NCBI GenBank assembly: GCA_012861695.1
Contig: JAAOOA010000353.1
Location: forward strand, 62,001 to 126,000
DNA length: 64,000 nt
DNA from: Trematomus loennbergii
Lineage: Eukaryota > Chordata > Actinopteri > Perciformes > Nototheniidae
Reading direction: 5' to 3'
Shown: in pieces, positions 33,653-45,255 of the stretch
Position numbering within the stretch: position 1 is the first letter of the stretch
How the letters are laid out: each line of letters starts with the position of its first letter
Notes under the pieces: model-generated
What the model saw: the letters and a program-made list of their open reading frames with translations, nothing else
The model's database searches: none
Told to the model about the DNA's origin: nothing
Translations under genes and position numbers: made by a program

Positions 33653-34694
33653 TTAAGCTAATGAAGCGTGTCCATTCTCTTCTGGAACACAAGGGTCTGT
33701 GATGGGTTGACTCTCCTCTTCTGTCGGAGATCTTCCTCCACCGGATGAGACATTTGATCTGCAGATCCTCTGCCTACACACAACACCAAGTGCAACCAGA
33801 ACCAGAGCAGCGATGATGGCGATGGGGATCCACGGGGTCTTCTTCTGCTCCAGGGGAAACAGAACAAGAGGAACTTAGTATGATGTGAAACTAAATGATG
33901 ACACCTTAAACAAAACCCTAAAGTCCGATAATATCTAAGAGGTTTCCATAAGCTGCATTTTATAATCAATATTTGTAGTGTTGTACTCACGCATGGTGGC
34001 TGGGGGGTGCAGGTGATCTGTTCCGGGTTCCTCTCCTCTGGTGTATTCAGTGCAGGGCTGACCCTCATCCTCACAGCCTGCAGATGTCCCCTCTTTCTGT
34101 CCTTGAGGACGTAGAGAAAGTAATCTCCTCGGTCCTCGGCTTCACCCCCTGCAGGGTCAGAGTCAGGTCTCCATCTGTCCTCCAGTGAGGGGCTACAGAT
34201 GTTCTGTTCTCAAACCCTGAGCCCTGTGAGGTGCTTCCAGGAGAGGTCCAGCTCAAACACAAGCTGTGTGTTTCTCTCCACTCTGTACCTCCCGAGTTCT
34301 CCTGCAGTAAAGTAGTGGAAGGTAAAACCAGCAGCCTGTCCCTCAGGCACTGATTTCTCCGAGGATGTGATGACATTCAGATGGATACGTTTCTCCTCTG
34401 AGCCGCAGGTTAGCCCGTACAGTCCCTGGTCGTTGATGTTGCTCCTGTTTAAGACCACGGACTCGTTTGGACTCATCCGGTCTTTGTAACCTGCTGCCGG
34501 CTTCCAGACATCCTCCAGACGAGCCACAGGCTGACTGCTTCCACCTGTCAAAGTGTGCTGAAGTGTCGCTCCTCTCTCCCTGCACTGTTCAGTCTCTGGA
34601 AACTGAACGGTCTCCTAATATCGTATCGACAGCTAGGCCTCCTACGAGAGGAAGGTGGACAATAAGTAAGAACATGCAAAGTATGAGCTGCCAT
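33653..34694 (-). pseudogene. G2: two-Ig-domain receptor copy with several indels
   Basis: Same two-exon layout as G5: ATG at 34694, donor GTGAGT near 33986, membrane exon ending at stop 33653-33655. Frame breaks relative to G5: two bases missing in the signal peptide (TTTGCATG for TTTGCGCATG), two near 34608, two near 34238 and one near 34139. The membrane exon and tail are intact. The TATA-like element TATTTAAAG is on the minus strand at 34840-34848. Confidence 0.75.
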
Positions 34695-35329
34695 CTCGTC
34701 TTCTTCGTCTGGATCCTGTGCTTATTACAAGTGCTCTCTCGTTAATACTATTCTTTCAGAGCGCTGAGAGAGGTGCAGTTACAGCAGGTGTCCACAGAGT
34801 GCAGCCCAAGTCAGACTGAATCTTCTCCAAATGCTCTCTCTTTAAATACTCTTTGATTAGCAATCTGGGAGGAGTCTGAATTCATTCCAAGTTCCATTCC
34901 AAGTTTATTGTAACCGAGATTTCAGAGAGAGGGCTCGGGCTCGACTTCTCGATGGAAGCTCGCGGTTGTTGAGCCGTGTATTCACCACGCTGAATGTCGG
35001 GCCCGGTACCTCTCTCTCACAGCTCGGGGGAAAAGGCTCATTCTGAAAGATCAGATCCCTCTCTCGTGCGGCAAGCTCGCGGATGCAGCATTTTCCCAGC
35101 TGTGGAGAGTACTCGCGCACCTCTCCTGAGAGAGTTATATAGTTTATTATGATTTAAGCCCAATATAATAAATAAAACAATAATTTAGAAAGGTGAAATG
35201 TCCATACATGTGTTGTACATAAAGCACATTTAGATGCCATATGATTATGTGAAGTCCTGATATTGAGGAACTTTTCTCCCTCTGCCTCATGTGTTTTTGT
35301 CTCGAAAAGATCACCCATCATATTTTTCT

Positions 35330-35885
35330 CCCAGAAATCCTCCCGTTGAGCCACACGAAGACTGCTCTCCTTTTTCAAACTGTGCTGAAGTCTCCTCTCT
35401 TCTTTCAGACTGTTTCTCTCTCGCTCTCCTGCTCGGCTCTCGGAGGGATAGTTACTGCCTCCTCCTCATTGGCTGCTTCCGTGTTCACGGGGCCGGCTGT
35501 TGGCCACGAGCTCTCTGTCAGTGAGCAGTGAGAGGCAGAATCTCGTTTGGGAGGAGTCTGCTCTTTCAGATTCAGCCTTTTTCCCCAGCTGTGAGAAAGA
35601 GGGAGCCTCGCTACAGCCGGCACCGTGAAGACACAGCTCAACATGTTCTCATTGGCTGGTCAGACACACAGGGAGTGGGAGGCTGTGAGAGAGAGTGAGC
35701 TCGTGCCCGACAGCCGGCTCCGCGAAGTTGGAAGCAGCCAGTGAGTTAACGCAGCGAGAGCCGAGCAGGAGAGCGTGTGATTTTACGCGAGAGGCAAACA
35801 CGGAAACAGCCTGAAAGAAGAGAGGAGACTTCAGCACATTTTGAAAAAGGTCTTCGTGAGGCTCAACGGGAGGATTTCTGGTTAT
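35330..35885. repeat. Inverted repeat upstream of G2
   Basis: Left arm about 35330-35480 (CCAGAAATCCTCCCGTTGAG, TCTCCTGCTCGGCTCTC) pairs with about 35740-35885. The spacer has CCTCATTGGCTG on one side and TTCTCATTGGCTGG on the other. Confidence 0.75.
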
Positions 35886-37426
35886 GAGACAGAATCACTC
35901 GAGTCCGTGAACTTTAACAGCTCAAACACGACAAACTGACCAAGTTCAACTTTATTGTTGGTGTGTCAGATTGTACGCGGAGGGATCTTGATCTGAGAGT
36001 GAGACTGGAGAAGCCAACGGCGAAAGCAGCGACGAGCTCCATATGAGAGGGATTGAGTGGGCGCGAGAGCTTCGACAGGCAGAGGGGTCACAGCGCGAGC
36101 CGCTGCTGTGGGGAGGGTCGTTCGAGTTGGCTCGCGCCTGACTTTACGCACAGGATTGTTTGAGCTGTGAGAGAGACGGGCGATTCTTCGAGCTGCCGAA
36201 AGAGAGAGAGGCGGAAGCAGCCACAGACAGACTCAGACACGAGCTCCTGAGAGATTATTAGTTTATTATTATCTAAAACCAATATAATAAATAAAACAAT
36301 CATTTAGAAAGGTGAAATGTCCACATGTGTTGTGCAAAGAGCATATTTAAACTGCCATATGATTATTGTAAAGTCCTGATACTTGAGGAACTTTTCTCCC
36401 TCTGCCTCATGTGTTTTTGTCTCGAAAAGATCACCCATCATATTTCTCTTCCAGAAATCCTCCCGTTGAGCCTCACGAAGACTGCTTTCCTTTTCAAACT
36501 GTGCTGAAGTCTCCTCTCTTCTTTCAGACTGTTTCTCTCTCGCGTAAAATCACACGCTCTCCTGCTCGGCTCTCGGAGGGATAGTTACTCCCTCCTCCTC
36601 ATTGGCTGCTTCCGTGTTCACGGTGCCGGCTGTCGGGCACGAGCCCTCTCTCTCAGCTGAAAAAAGAATGTGTACGCCTCTCTCTCTGTGTGTGTCTGAT
36701 CAGCAAATGAGAACATGAGTGCCTCATCCCCCTCTCTCGTATGGGATCTCGAGGATTCTTCCGTCTCTCTCACAGCTCAAACAATCCTGTGAGTAAGGTC
36801 AGGCGCGCGCCGACTCGAACAACGTCACCCTCCCCACAGCAGCAGCTCGCGCTGTGATATCTCTCCCTCTCGTTTGAGAGCTCGCAGTTTGTTTCGTCAG
36901 TTTTTCAAACTCAGCTGAACAATTACTGCCTAAACTCTGAGTTACCTGCACCGACTCTAACACCGACCCTCACACTGCAAGACTGTGTGCGCAGTCCTAA
37001 CATTTATGGAAGGCCCTTTGAGCCACACACACTGCTTCCATCAGTCAACAAGTGCTCACTGTAGCCCTCAACCCTGTGTAAAAACAGCATCCCGCAGTTT
37101 ATCAAAGAGATGTTACCGTCTGATGAGCTGGGTTTTTATTTCGTTTCCAACCGTCCATTTATATTATCATTCTTTTTGAAATATTTTATGTGCATTTATT
37201 TCAAGATGCAGGTTTTCAATTTTAAATATTTGGGTTATTTTAAAATGTTTTGGAGAAAATATATTCACCTCCAGTCCAGCACACAAACACAACACAAATA
37301 CATTTTATTATTTTATTGGCAAAGCAAAAGATCAGATTCAGAAATCCCTTATTTTCCCAGAGAGAGGGGAAAAGTGTGACATCGAAGGGAAAGTGCAGTG
37401 AAAATAAAAGACATTATAAATAAATA

Positions 37427-38468
37427 TTAAGCTAATGAAGCGTGTCCATTCTCTTCTGGAACACGAGGGTCTGTGATGGGTTGACTCTCCTCTTCTGTCG
37501 GAGATCTTCCTCCACCGGATGAGACATTTGATCTGCAGATCCTCTGCCTACACACAACACCAAGTGCAACCAGAACCAGAGCAGCGATGATGGCGATGGG
37601 GATCCACGGGGTCTTCTTCTGCTCCAGGGGAAACAGAACAAGAGGAACTTAGTATGATGTGAAACTAAATGATGACACCTTAAACAAAACCCTAAAGTCC
37701 GATAATATCTAAGAGGTTTCCATAAGCTGCATTTTATAATCAATATTTGTAGTGTTGTACTCACGCATGGTGGCTGGGGGGTGCAGGTGATCTGTTCCGG
37801 GTTCCTCTCCTCTGGTGTATTCAGTGCAGGGCTGACCCTCATCCTCACAGCCTGCAGATGTCCCCTCTTTCTGTCCTTGAGGACGTAGAGAAAGTAATCT
37901 CCTCGGTCCTCGGCTTCACCCCCTGCAGGGTCAGAGTCAGGTCTCCATCTGTCCTCCAGTGAGGGGCTACAGATGTTCTGTTCTCAAACCCTGAGCCCTG
38001 TGAGGTGCTTCCGAGGAGAGGTCCAGCTCAAACACAAGCTGTGTGTTTCTCTCCACTCTGTACCTCCCGAGTTCTCCTGCAGTAAAGTAGTGGAAGGTAA
38101 AACCAGCAGCCTGTCCCTCAGGCACTGATTTCTCCGAGGATGTGATGACATTCAGATGGATACGTTTCTCCTCTGAGCCGCAGGTTAGCCGTACAGTCCC
38201 TGGTCGTTGATGTTGCTCCTGTTTAAGACCACGGACTCGTTTGGACTCATCCGGTCTTTGTAACCTGCTGCCGGCTTCCAGACATCCTCCAGACGAGCCA
38301 CAGGCTGACTGCTTCCACCTGTCAAAGTGTGCTGAAGTGTCGCTCCTCTCTCCCTGCACTGTTCAGTCTCTGGAAACTGAACTCTCCTAATATCGTATCG
38401 ACAGCTAGGCCTCCTACGAGAGGAAGGTGGACAATAAGTAAGAACATGCATAAAGTATGAGCTGCCAT
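37427..38468 (-). pseudogene. G3: two-Ig-domain receptor copy with several indels
   Basis: Layout as in G5 (ATG 38468, stop 37427-37429). Frame breaks: bases missing at the signal peptide/Ig1 border (GGAGAGTTCAG near 38383), one near 38189, one near 38012 and one near 37912. The membrane exon is intact. A TATA-like element is at 38614-38622 (minus). It occupies the second G slot of unit A and is the only full-length copy in that slot. Confidence 0.75.
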
Positions 38469-39104
38469 CTCGTCTTCTTCGTCTGGATCCTGTGCTTATT
38501 ACAAGTGCTCTCTCGTTAATACTATTCTTTCAGAGCGCTGAGAGAGGTGCAGTTACAGCAGGTGTCCACAGAGTGCAGCCCAAGTCAGACTGAATCTTCT
38601 CCAAATGCTCTCTCTTTAAATACTCTTTGATTAGCAATCTGGGAGGAGTCTGAATTCCTTTCCAAGTTTAAGTTTATTGTAACCGAGATTTCAGAGAGAG
38701 GGCTCGGGCTCGACTTCTCGATGGAAGCTCGCGGTTGTTGAGCCGTGTATTCACCACGCTGAATGTCGGGCCGGTACCTCTCTCTCACAGCTCGGGGGAA
38801 AAGGCTCATTCTGAAAGATCAGATCCCTCTCGTGCGGCAAGCTCGCGGATGCAGCATTTTCCCAGCTGTGTGGAGTACTCGCGCACCTCTCCTGAGAGAG
38901 TTATATAGTTTATTATGATTTAAGCCCAATATAATAAATAAAACAATAATTTAGAAAGGTGAAATGTCCATACATGTGTTGTACATAAAGCATATTTAGA
39001 TGCCATATGATTACTGTGAAGTCCTGATATTTGAGGAACTTTTCTCCCTCTGCCTCATGTGTTTTTGTCTCGAAAAGATCACCCATCATATTTTTCTTCC
39101 AGAA

Positions 39105-39665
39105 ATCCTCCCGTTGAGCCACACGAAGACTGCTCTCCTTTTTCAAACTGTGCTGAAGTCTCCTCTCTTCTTTCAGACTGTTTCTCTCTCGCTCTCCTGC
39201 TCTGCTCTCGGAGGGATAGTTACTGCCTCCTCCTCATTGGCTGCTTCCGTGTTCACGGGGCCGGCTGTTGGCCACGAGCTCTCTCTCTCAGTGAGCAGTG
39301 AGAGGCAGAATCTCGTTTGGGAGGAGTCTGCTCTTTCAGATTCAGCCTTTTTTCCCAGCTGTGAGAAAGAGGGAGCCTCGCTACAGCCGGCACCGTGAAG
39401 ACACAGATCAACATGTTCTCATTGGCTGGTCAGACACACAGGGAGAGAGGGAGGCTGTGAGAGAGAGTGAGCTCGTGCCCGAAAGCCGGCTCCGCGAAGT
39501 TGGAAGCAGCCAGTGAGGAGTGAGTTAACGCAGCGAGAGCCGAGCAGGAGAGCGTGTGATTTTACGTTAGAGGCAAACACGGAAACAGCCTGAAAGAAGA
39601 GAGGAGACTTCAGCACATTTTGAAAAAGGTCTTCGTGAGGCTCAACGGGAGGATTTCTGGTTATG
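39105..39665. repeat. Inverted repeat between G3 and S1
   Basis: Left arm from about 39105 (AGAAATCCTCCCGTTGAGCC) pairs with the complement ending near 39660 (CAACGGGAGGATTTCTGG). Confidence 0.75.
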
Positions 39666-40244
39666 AGACAGAATCACTCGAGTCCGTGAACTTTAAGAGC
39701 TCAAACACGACAAACTGACCGAGTTCAACTTTATTTTTGGTGTGTCAGATTGTACGCGGAGGGATCTTGATCTGAGAGGCGGAAGCAGCCACAGACACGA
39801 GCTCCTGAGAGATTATTAGTTTATTATTATCTAAAACCAATAGAATAAATAAAACAATAATTTAGAAAGGTGAAATGTCCACATGTGTTGTACATAAAGC
39901 ACATTTAGATTGCCATATGATTACTGTGAAGTCCTGATATTTGAGGAACTTTTCTCCCTCTGCCTCATGTGTTTTTTGTCTCGAAAAGATCACCCATCAT
40001 ATTTTCTCTTCCAGAAATCCTCCCGTTGAGCCACACGAAGACTGCTCTCCTTTTTCAAACTGTGCTGAAGTCTCCTCTCTTCTTTCAGACTGTTTCTCTC
40101 TCGCGTAAAATCACACGCTCTCCTGCTCGGCTGCTTTCCTTTTCCAATTGAGGTAACACTAAAAAGTGTAGGCGGACACCATCAACAATGTACAATGTGG
40201 GTGGAACCATTTCAAATGTAGGCGGAACACCCGAAAACAAAGAG

Positions 40245-40252
40245 TATAAAAC
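40245..40252 (+). promoter_or_regulatory. TATA box of S1
   Basis: TATAAAAC followed by AGAGAGCATTTGGAG, the shared core-promoter motif. The ATG lies about 175 bases downstream, so S1 has a longer leader than the P copies. Confidence 0.6.
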
Positions 40253-40425
40253 AGAGAGCATTTGGAGCAGGTTCAGTCTGCACTCTGTGGACACCTGCTG
40301 TAACTCCACCTCTCTCACACAGCTCTGAAAAAAGGAGGCGGATCCCTCTCTCAGAGGTCGGAAAGAATAACGAGAGAGCATTTGTAAAAAGCACAGGATC
40401 CAGACAACATCGAAGAAGACTGAAG

Positions 40426-40806
40426 ATGACAGCTCATATTTTGCGTATGTTCTTACTTATTGTCCACCTTCCTCTCGTAGGAGGCCTAGCTGTCGATACG
40501 ATATTAGGAGACCGAGTTCAGTTTCCAGAGACTGAACAGTGCAGGGAGAGAGGAGCGACACTTCAGCACACTTTGACAGGTGGAAGCAGTCAAACTGTGG
40601 CTCGTCTGGATGTCTGGAAGCCGGCAGCAGGTTACAAAGACCGGATGAGTCCAAACGAGTCACATCATACTAAGTTCCTCTTGTTCTGTTTCCCCTCACT
40701 GGAGCAGAAGGAGACCCCGTGGTTCACCCTCGCCATCCTCGCTGCTCTGGTTCTGGTTGCACTTGGTGTTGTGTGTAGGCAGAGGATCTGCAGATCAAAT
40801 GTCTGA
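40426..40806 (+). CDS. S1: short fusion receptor, truncated Ig1 joined to membrane segment in one open frame
   Basis: An uninterrupted 126-residue frame: signal peptide (FLLIVHLPLVGGLA), about 58 residues of Ig1 up to RMSPNES, then a direct join to what is intron 3' end in the G genes (HHTKFLLFCFPS, now coding), then the membrane helix (LAILAALVLVALGVV) and CRQRICRSNV before a TGA. A genomic deletion removed the rest of Ig1, all of Ig2, the donor and most of the intron; a second deletion of about 31 bases truncated the tail. Only one Ig cysteine remains, so no Ig fold is expected. A TATA box and AATAAA (40935-40940) frame it. Product, if any, would be a small single-pass protein with a stub ectodomain. 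Confidence 0.65.
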   Translation: MTAHILRMFLLIVHLPLVGGLAVDTILGDRVQFPETEQCRERGATLQHTLTGGSSQTVARLDVWKPAAGYKDRMSPNESHHTKFLLFCFPSLEQKETPWFTLAILAALVLVALGVVCRQRICRSNV

Positions 40807-40934
40807 TGAGTCAACCTATCACAGACCCTCGTGTTCCAGAAGAGAATGGACATGCTTCATCAGCTTAATATGTACTATTTTCACTGCACTTTCCCTTAGA
40901 TGCAACACTTTCCCCTGTCTCTCTGATCTTTGCC

Positions 40935-40940
40935 AATAAA
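40935..40940 (+). terminator. Poly(A) signal of S1
   Basis: AATAAA in GCCAATAAAATAATAAC, about 130 bases after the stop codon. The same sequence serves S2 (54580-54585) and the remnant at 27683-27688. Confidence 0.65.
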
Positions 40941-42200
40941 ATAATAACATGTCATGTTTTGCGTGTTTGTGTGCTGGAGGTGGACTTAAGGTGAACTGAT
41001 TCTCTCGCAAACATTTAAAAAAAACCCATCATTGAAAACCTGCAACTTGAAATTACTTCACACAATATAAATATGCAGATTAAAAAAAGTCTGGAGGACA
41101 ATAGGAGGGTTGGAAACGAAATAAAAACACAGCTCATCAGAACTGTCTTTGTTACATTGTTAGCTGCTGTTCCCCTCTGTGGGAAAACAAACATTTGAAA
41201 ATGTATTTTCAAGACAAAAACACGAGGTAGAGGGAGAAGAGTTCCTCAATATCACAATAATCATATGTCAGTTTAAATAGGCTTTTTGCACAACACATGT
41301 ATGAACATTTCACCTTTCTAAATGATTGTTTTATTTATTATATTGGGCTTAAATAATAATAAACTATGAACTCTCCTCTCTCTCGTTCCGGAGCTCGCGG
41401 TGATCCAATTTCCACACGAGCATCTGGTCACATTTTACATTTATTTGATTGGCAAAGAATCAAAAATCCTTCATTTGTCGCACAGCAGGATATGTACAGA
41501 TGCTGCAAAGGGAAAGTGAGGATAAAAAGACACAAGTTTAATGAGTGGATTAACATATTAAAGAAGCAAGCACAAGTTATTCAAATAAAAAAAGTGCACA
41601 TCCATGATTTAAAACAAAGTAGCAGCATTATAAAATATCTAAGTTCATAAATAATAATGTAAATATAATTGAAAACCATATTCCATCAGTACCTGAATGT
41701 GGACATTTCAATAAACTTTAAAGGTGGTGGATTTAATACACATTTGAACACTTTCATTTTTGGGAATATGTCCCATTCACAAGAGGAAATGCATTCTAGA
41801 CCAAATGTTGACCAACCACATGTTTACTTAGAATATGACACTATTAAAAATATAACAAATTAGAAGGATATCAAAACCAAATTTGATAAATATTTTAATT
41901 GAAATTATACCTTTTAGTTTTTTTGTATCATTTTTTCTACATACGTATATTAGCCTTATTGTTTACTCTGCATGTGTACCTGTGTTACCCTGATCAATTT
42001 GGAAATGTCAGAGGTAGCCTATACTTAAATCAAGGATTTTACGCGAGAGAGAAACAGCCTGATAGAAGAGAGGAGACTTCAGCACAGTTTGAAAAAGGAA
42101 AGCTGGAAGAGAAATATGATGGGTGATCTTTTCGAGACAAAAACACATGAGGCAGAGGGAGAAAAGTTCCTCAAGTATCAGGACTTCACAATAATCATAT
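40941..42200 (+). repeat. AT-rich 3'-flank block, copy 2 (interrupted by the LTR element)
   Basis: Parallel to 27691-28980 and 54586-55886. The block resumes at 44126 after the LTR element. Confidence 0.7.
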
Positions 42201-42441
42201 TGTAGTGACCACTATTTAACTAGGGTACATAATTCACACATGGAACTACAGGTTGGGGGTATTGTTTCTGCCCGGACACATATGTTGACGGTACCTCCGG
42301 GGTACCTACTGTGTGTGTTCCCCTTTCTCTTTCTCTTCTCCTCTTTCCTGCAACCCGACAGCACGTCGATTTCTGCTCCCCAATAAAGAGAGATTTGCAC
42401 CCTCGATGCACCGCCTCCGTCTCCCTTCTCTCGGCACTACA
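42201..42441 (+). repeat. 5' LTR
   Basis: Begins TG and ends CA, 241 bp, and carries a CT-rich tract and AATAAA at 42382-42387. Confidence 0.9.
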
Positions 42442-43283
42442 GTGGTGACCCGACGTAAGTCTCGAGAAGGTTCCGGGACTGTACCGAACACGGCAAAAAG
42501 CAGACTCTGCTTTTCTCGAAATGCCGGAGATTTTTGGGGACCTCCGTTGCTGCCACGTGCGCACGGACTGAGGCTCGGTGCGCCCCACGGAATGGCTGGG
42601 AACGTCGCTCACCATTCCCGCTTCGTCTCGGCACTGGAGGGCAGCAAGCCTTCCTGCTACGAGGGGACGATGCACGACCTGCTAGGTATGGAGGGACCCG
42701 ACTTCTGCCTCGTGGAGCTGGTTCTTCGGGACATGCGGCTGCGTGTCCGGGCTGCGCTAGCTCGCTCGGCTAGTGTTGAGCACCGCGCTTTGGCCGAAGA
42801 TGCTGGCCGGTTCCTCCTGGCCGCCCCGCGATTTTCCTCCGGGGTGCTTGCCACTGCTCGCTGCAGCACCTTCCCTGGTGGGGGCTCGCCGCCTAGCAGA
42901 GGCTCCGGGGCCGACGACGACGACAGCGGCTACCGGCCGTCGAGACCGGCTGGCCTCGACGGCTACCGACAGCTAGCCACGACAGCTAACGATGTCTAGC
43001 AGCTACCAGCGGCTACGGACATCCGACTATTTTTTTTTTTTTTTTTTTTGTGGTGCCGGAGAGGAGGTTCGATCACGTCTGGTCAACCTCGTGTGGATCC
43101 TCTCACGATTTCGCCCACCTGTTTTTGATCGTGGACAGGACGACCTTTTGAGCTTTTTCTGGTGCCTGAGAGGAGGTTCGGCCATGTCTGGTCGGCCTCG
43201 TGTGGACCCTCTCGCTGTTTTCACCACCTCGACGGCGGCTTCGGACGTCACACAGTGGCGCGCTTCTGGACCCCGTCTCGCCT

Positions 43284-43457
43284 CTTCCCTCGCCTCGGCG
43301 GTTCCGGACGTCGCCCATGCCTTCATCGGCCCGTGGGTGGCGCGCTTCGGGACCCTGCCTGGCCTCGCCTCTTCCCTCGCCTCGGCGGTTCCGGACGTCG
43401 CCCATGCCTTCATCGGCCCGTGGGTGGCGCGCTTCGGGACCCTGCCTGGCCTCACCT
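43284..43457 (+). repeat. 87-bp direct duplication inside the LTR element
   Basis: GTTCCGGACGTCGCCCATGC begins at 43301 and again at 43388. The period is 87 bases, exactly 29 codons, so an open frame through it repeats LASSLASAVPDVAHAFIGPW and the following nine residues. A weaker direct repeat with GAGAGGAGGTTCG lies at 43060 and 43168. Confidence 0.85.
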
Positions 43458-43884
43458 CTAACCGCGGCTCACGGTTCGCCTCGACGGCGCCCCGTCTGGC
43501 CTCTCCCCTGTCCACGGCTCCCTCCTCCCGGGGACACGGCTCCTTCCTCCCGAGGACTTCGTACCCGCTGCCGCTGTGCCTTCGCCTGCGGCCGGGCAGC
43601 GCTCCTCCCCGCTGGGGACCACCGGGTTTTTCACGCCCGTCCCCTGGTCTCGACACAGCGACCCTGCTTTCTGCGGCCCCCTGACACGGCCCGTTCCGGC
43701 CCGCCCCCCACCCCCCGGTGGGGATGCCACCGCCTTCGTTGGGGCCCCTACCCTCTCCTGCGGCCCCCTCCGACGGCCCGTTCCATGGCCCGGCCCTCGC
43801 CGGCGGCCCCGCCCTCCTCGGCCCCTGTGGTGCTTCCTCCCGGACGCGAGGATTGTGTCCATGGTTGAATTCTGGGGGGGCTTG

Positions 43885-44125
43885 TGTAGTGACCACTATT
43901 TAACTAGGGTACATAATTCACACATGGAACTACAGGTTGGGGGTATTGTTTCTGCCCGGACACATATGTTGACGGTACCTCCGGGGTACCTACTGTGTGT
44001 GTTCCCCTTTCTCTTTCTCTTCTCCTCTTTCCTGCAACCCGACAGCACGTCGATTTCTGCTCCCCAATAAAGAGAGATTTGCACCCTCGATGCACCGCCT
44101 CCGTCTCCCTTCTCTCGGCACTACA
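43885..44125 (+). repeat. 3' LTR
   Basis: Same 241 bases as the 5' LTR by eye, followed by the ATAT duplication. Confidence 0.9.
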
Positions 44126-44742
44126 ATATGGCAGTTTAATTATGCTTTATGCACACTAAATGTATGGACATTTCACCTTTCTAAATTATAGTTTTATTTA
44201 TTATATTGGGTTTAAATAATAATAAACTAATACACTCTCAGGAGCTCGTGTCTGAGTCTGTCTTTGGCTGCTGCTTCGCCTCTCTCTCGTTCCGGAGCTC
44301 GAGGATTCTTCCGTCTCTCACAGCTCAAACAATCCTGTGCATAAAGTCCGGCGCGCGCCGACTCGAACGACGTCACCCTCCCTACAGCAGCGGCTCGCGC
44401 TGTGATGTCTCTCCCTCTCGTTTGAGAGCTCGCAGTTTGTTTCGTCAGTTTTTCAAACTCAGCTGAACAATTACTGCGTAAAATGTGAGTCACCTGCACC
44501 GACTCTAACACCTCACACTGCAAGACTGTGTGCGCAGTCCAGCAGCGTGGAAATGGAAAATTACAGGAGCATTCCCAGCCATATAAGGCCACATCCGGCT
44601 TTACTCACACTCCAAGAACAAACCAATCAGGAACACGCACGCAAGCAAGGACGAGAGAAGGCGGATTCTAAGTCAGACTCCTCCTACCCGCCGAAAAATG
44701 TATAAAAGAGAGAGCATTTGGAAGAAGCACAGAAGACTGAAG

Positions 44743-45255
44743 ATGGGAGCTCATACTTTGCGATTGCTCTTACTCATTGTATACCTTCCTTCCGTAGGAG
44801 GCCTAGCTGTCAATACAATATTAGGAGAAACCGAACAGTGCAAGGAAAGAGCGACACTCCAGCACACGTTGACAAGTGGAAGCAGTATGGCTCATCTGGA
44901 GGATGTCTGGAAGGATGTCTCTCTTTCGGGAGCTCGAGGATTCTTCCGTCTCTCTAGCTCAAACAATCCTGTGCGTAAAGTAAGGCGCGTGCCGACTCGA
45001 ACGAACCTCCCCACAGCAGCGGCTCGCGCTGTGATCCCTCTCCCTGTCGAAGCTCTCGCGCCCACTCAATCCCTCTTATCAGGCCGATCATGCAGACTGC
45101 GAGAGCTCTCTCTCTCAGTGGCAGTGAGAGGCAGAATCTCGTTTGGGAGGAGTCTGCTCTTTCAGATTCGGCCTTTTTCCCCAGCTGTGAGAAAGAGGGA
45201 GCCTCGCTACAGCCGGCACCGTGAAGACACAGCTCAACATGTTCTCATTGGCTGA
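44743..45255 (+). pseudogene. P3: signal peptide plus start of Ig1 fused to array sequence, 170 residues
   Basis: Same start as P1 and P2 (TATA box 44701-44708). The Ig1 part ends after HLEDVWKD and the frame runs on through the array module and the palindrome centre to a stop at 45255. The longer read-through compared with P1 is due to a one-base difference near 45120. Confidence 0.6.

Larger units (their letters stand above)
42201..44125 (+). mobile_element. Non-autonomous LTR retrotransposon, 1925 bp
   Basis: Two 241-bp LTRs (TGTAGTGACC...GGCACTACA) that I read as identical bound a GC-rich interior. A 4-bp duplication ATAT flanks it (42197-42200, 44126-44129), and sister array units show the empty site AATCATATGGCAG. 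A primer-binding-like TGGTGACCCGACGTAAGT starts one base after the 5' LTR (42443); a G7 run (43874-43880) lies just before the 3' LTR. AATAAA is at 42382-42387. No protease, reverse transcriptase or integrase is encoded. Long open frames of both strands reflect high GC. It must have been mobilised by an autonomous relative; superfamily is probably Ty3/gypsy but unproven. Confidence 0.9.
31364..44742. repeat. Higher-order unit A of the IgSF array: P2(+), G2(-), G3(-), S1(+), LTR insertion
   Basis: Landmarks repeat in the next unit with an offset of about 13.38 kb (P2 to P3 13379, G2 to G4 about 13385). Without the 1929 bp of LTR element and duplication the unit is about 11.45 kb. It differs from units B and C in having a full-length G3 where they have deleted copies and a minisatellite. 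Confidence 0.8.

Noticed and set aside
43874..43884. Classical polypurine tract before the 3' LTR
   Set aside because: Only a G7 run followed by CTTG is present, so it is mentioned as a possible priming site but not listed as a feature.
43027..43896. 289-residue minus-strand frame and 222-230-residue plus-strand frames inside the LTR element
   Set aside because: High GC content removes stops in many frames; no gag, protease or RT motif is present.
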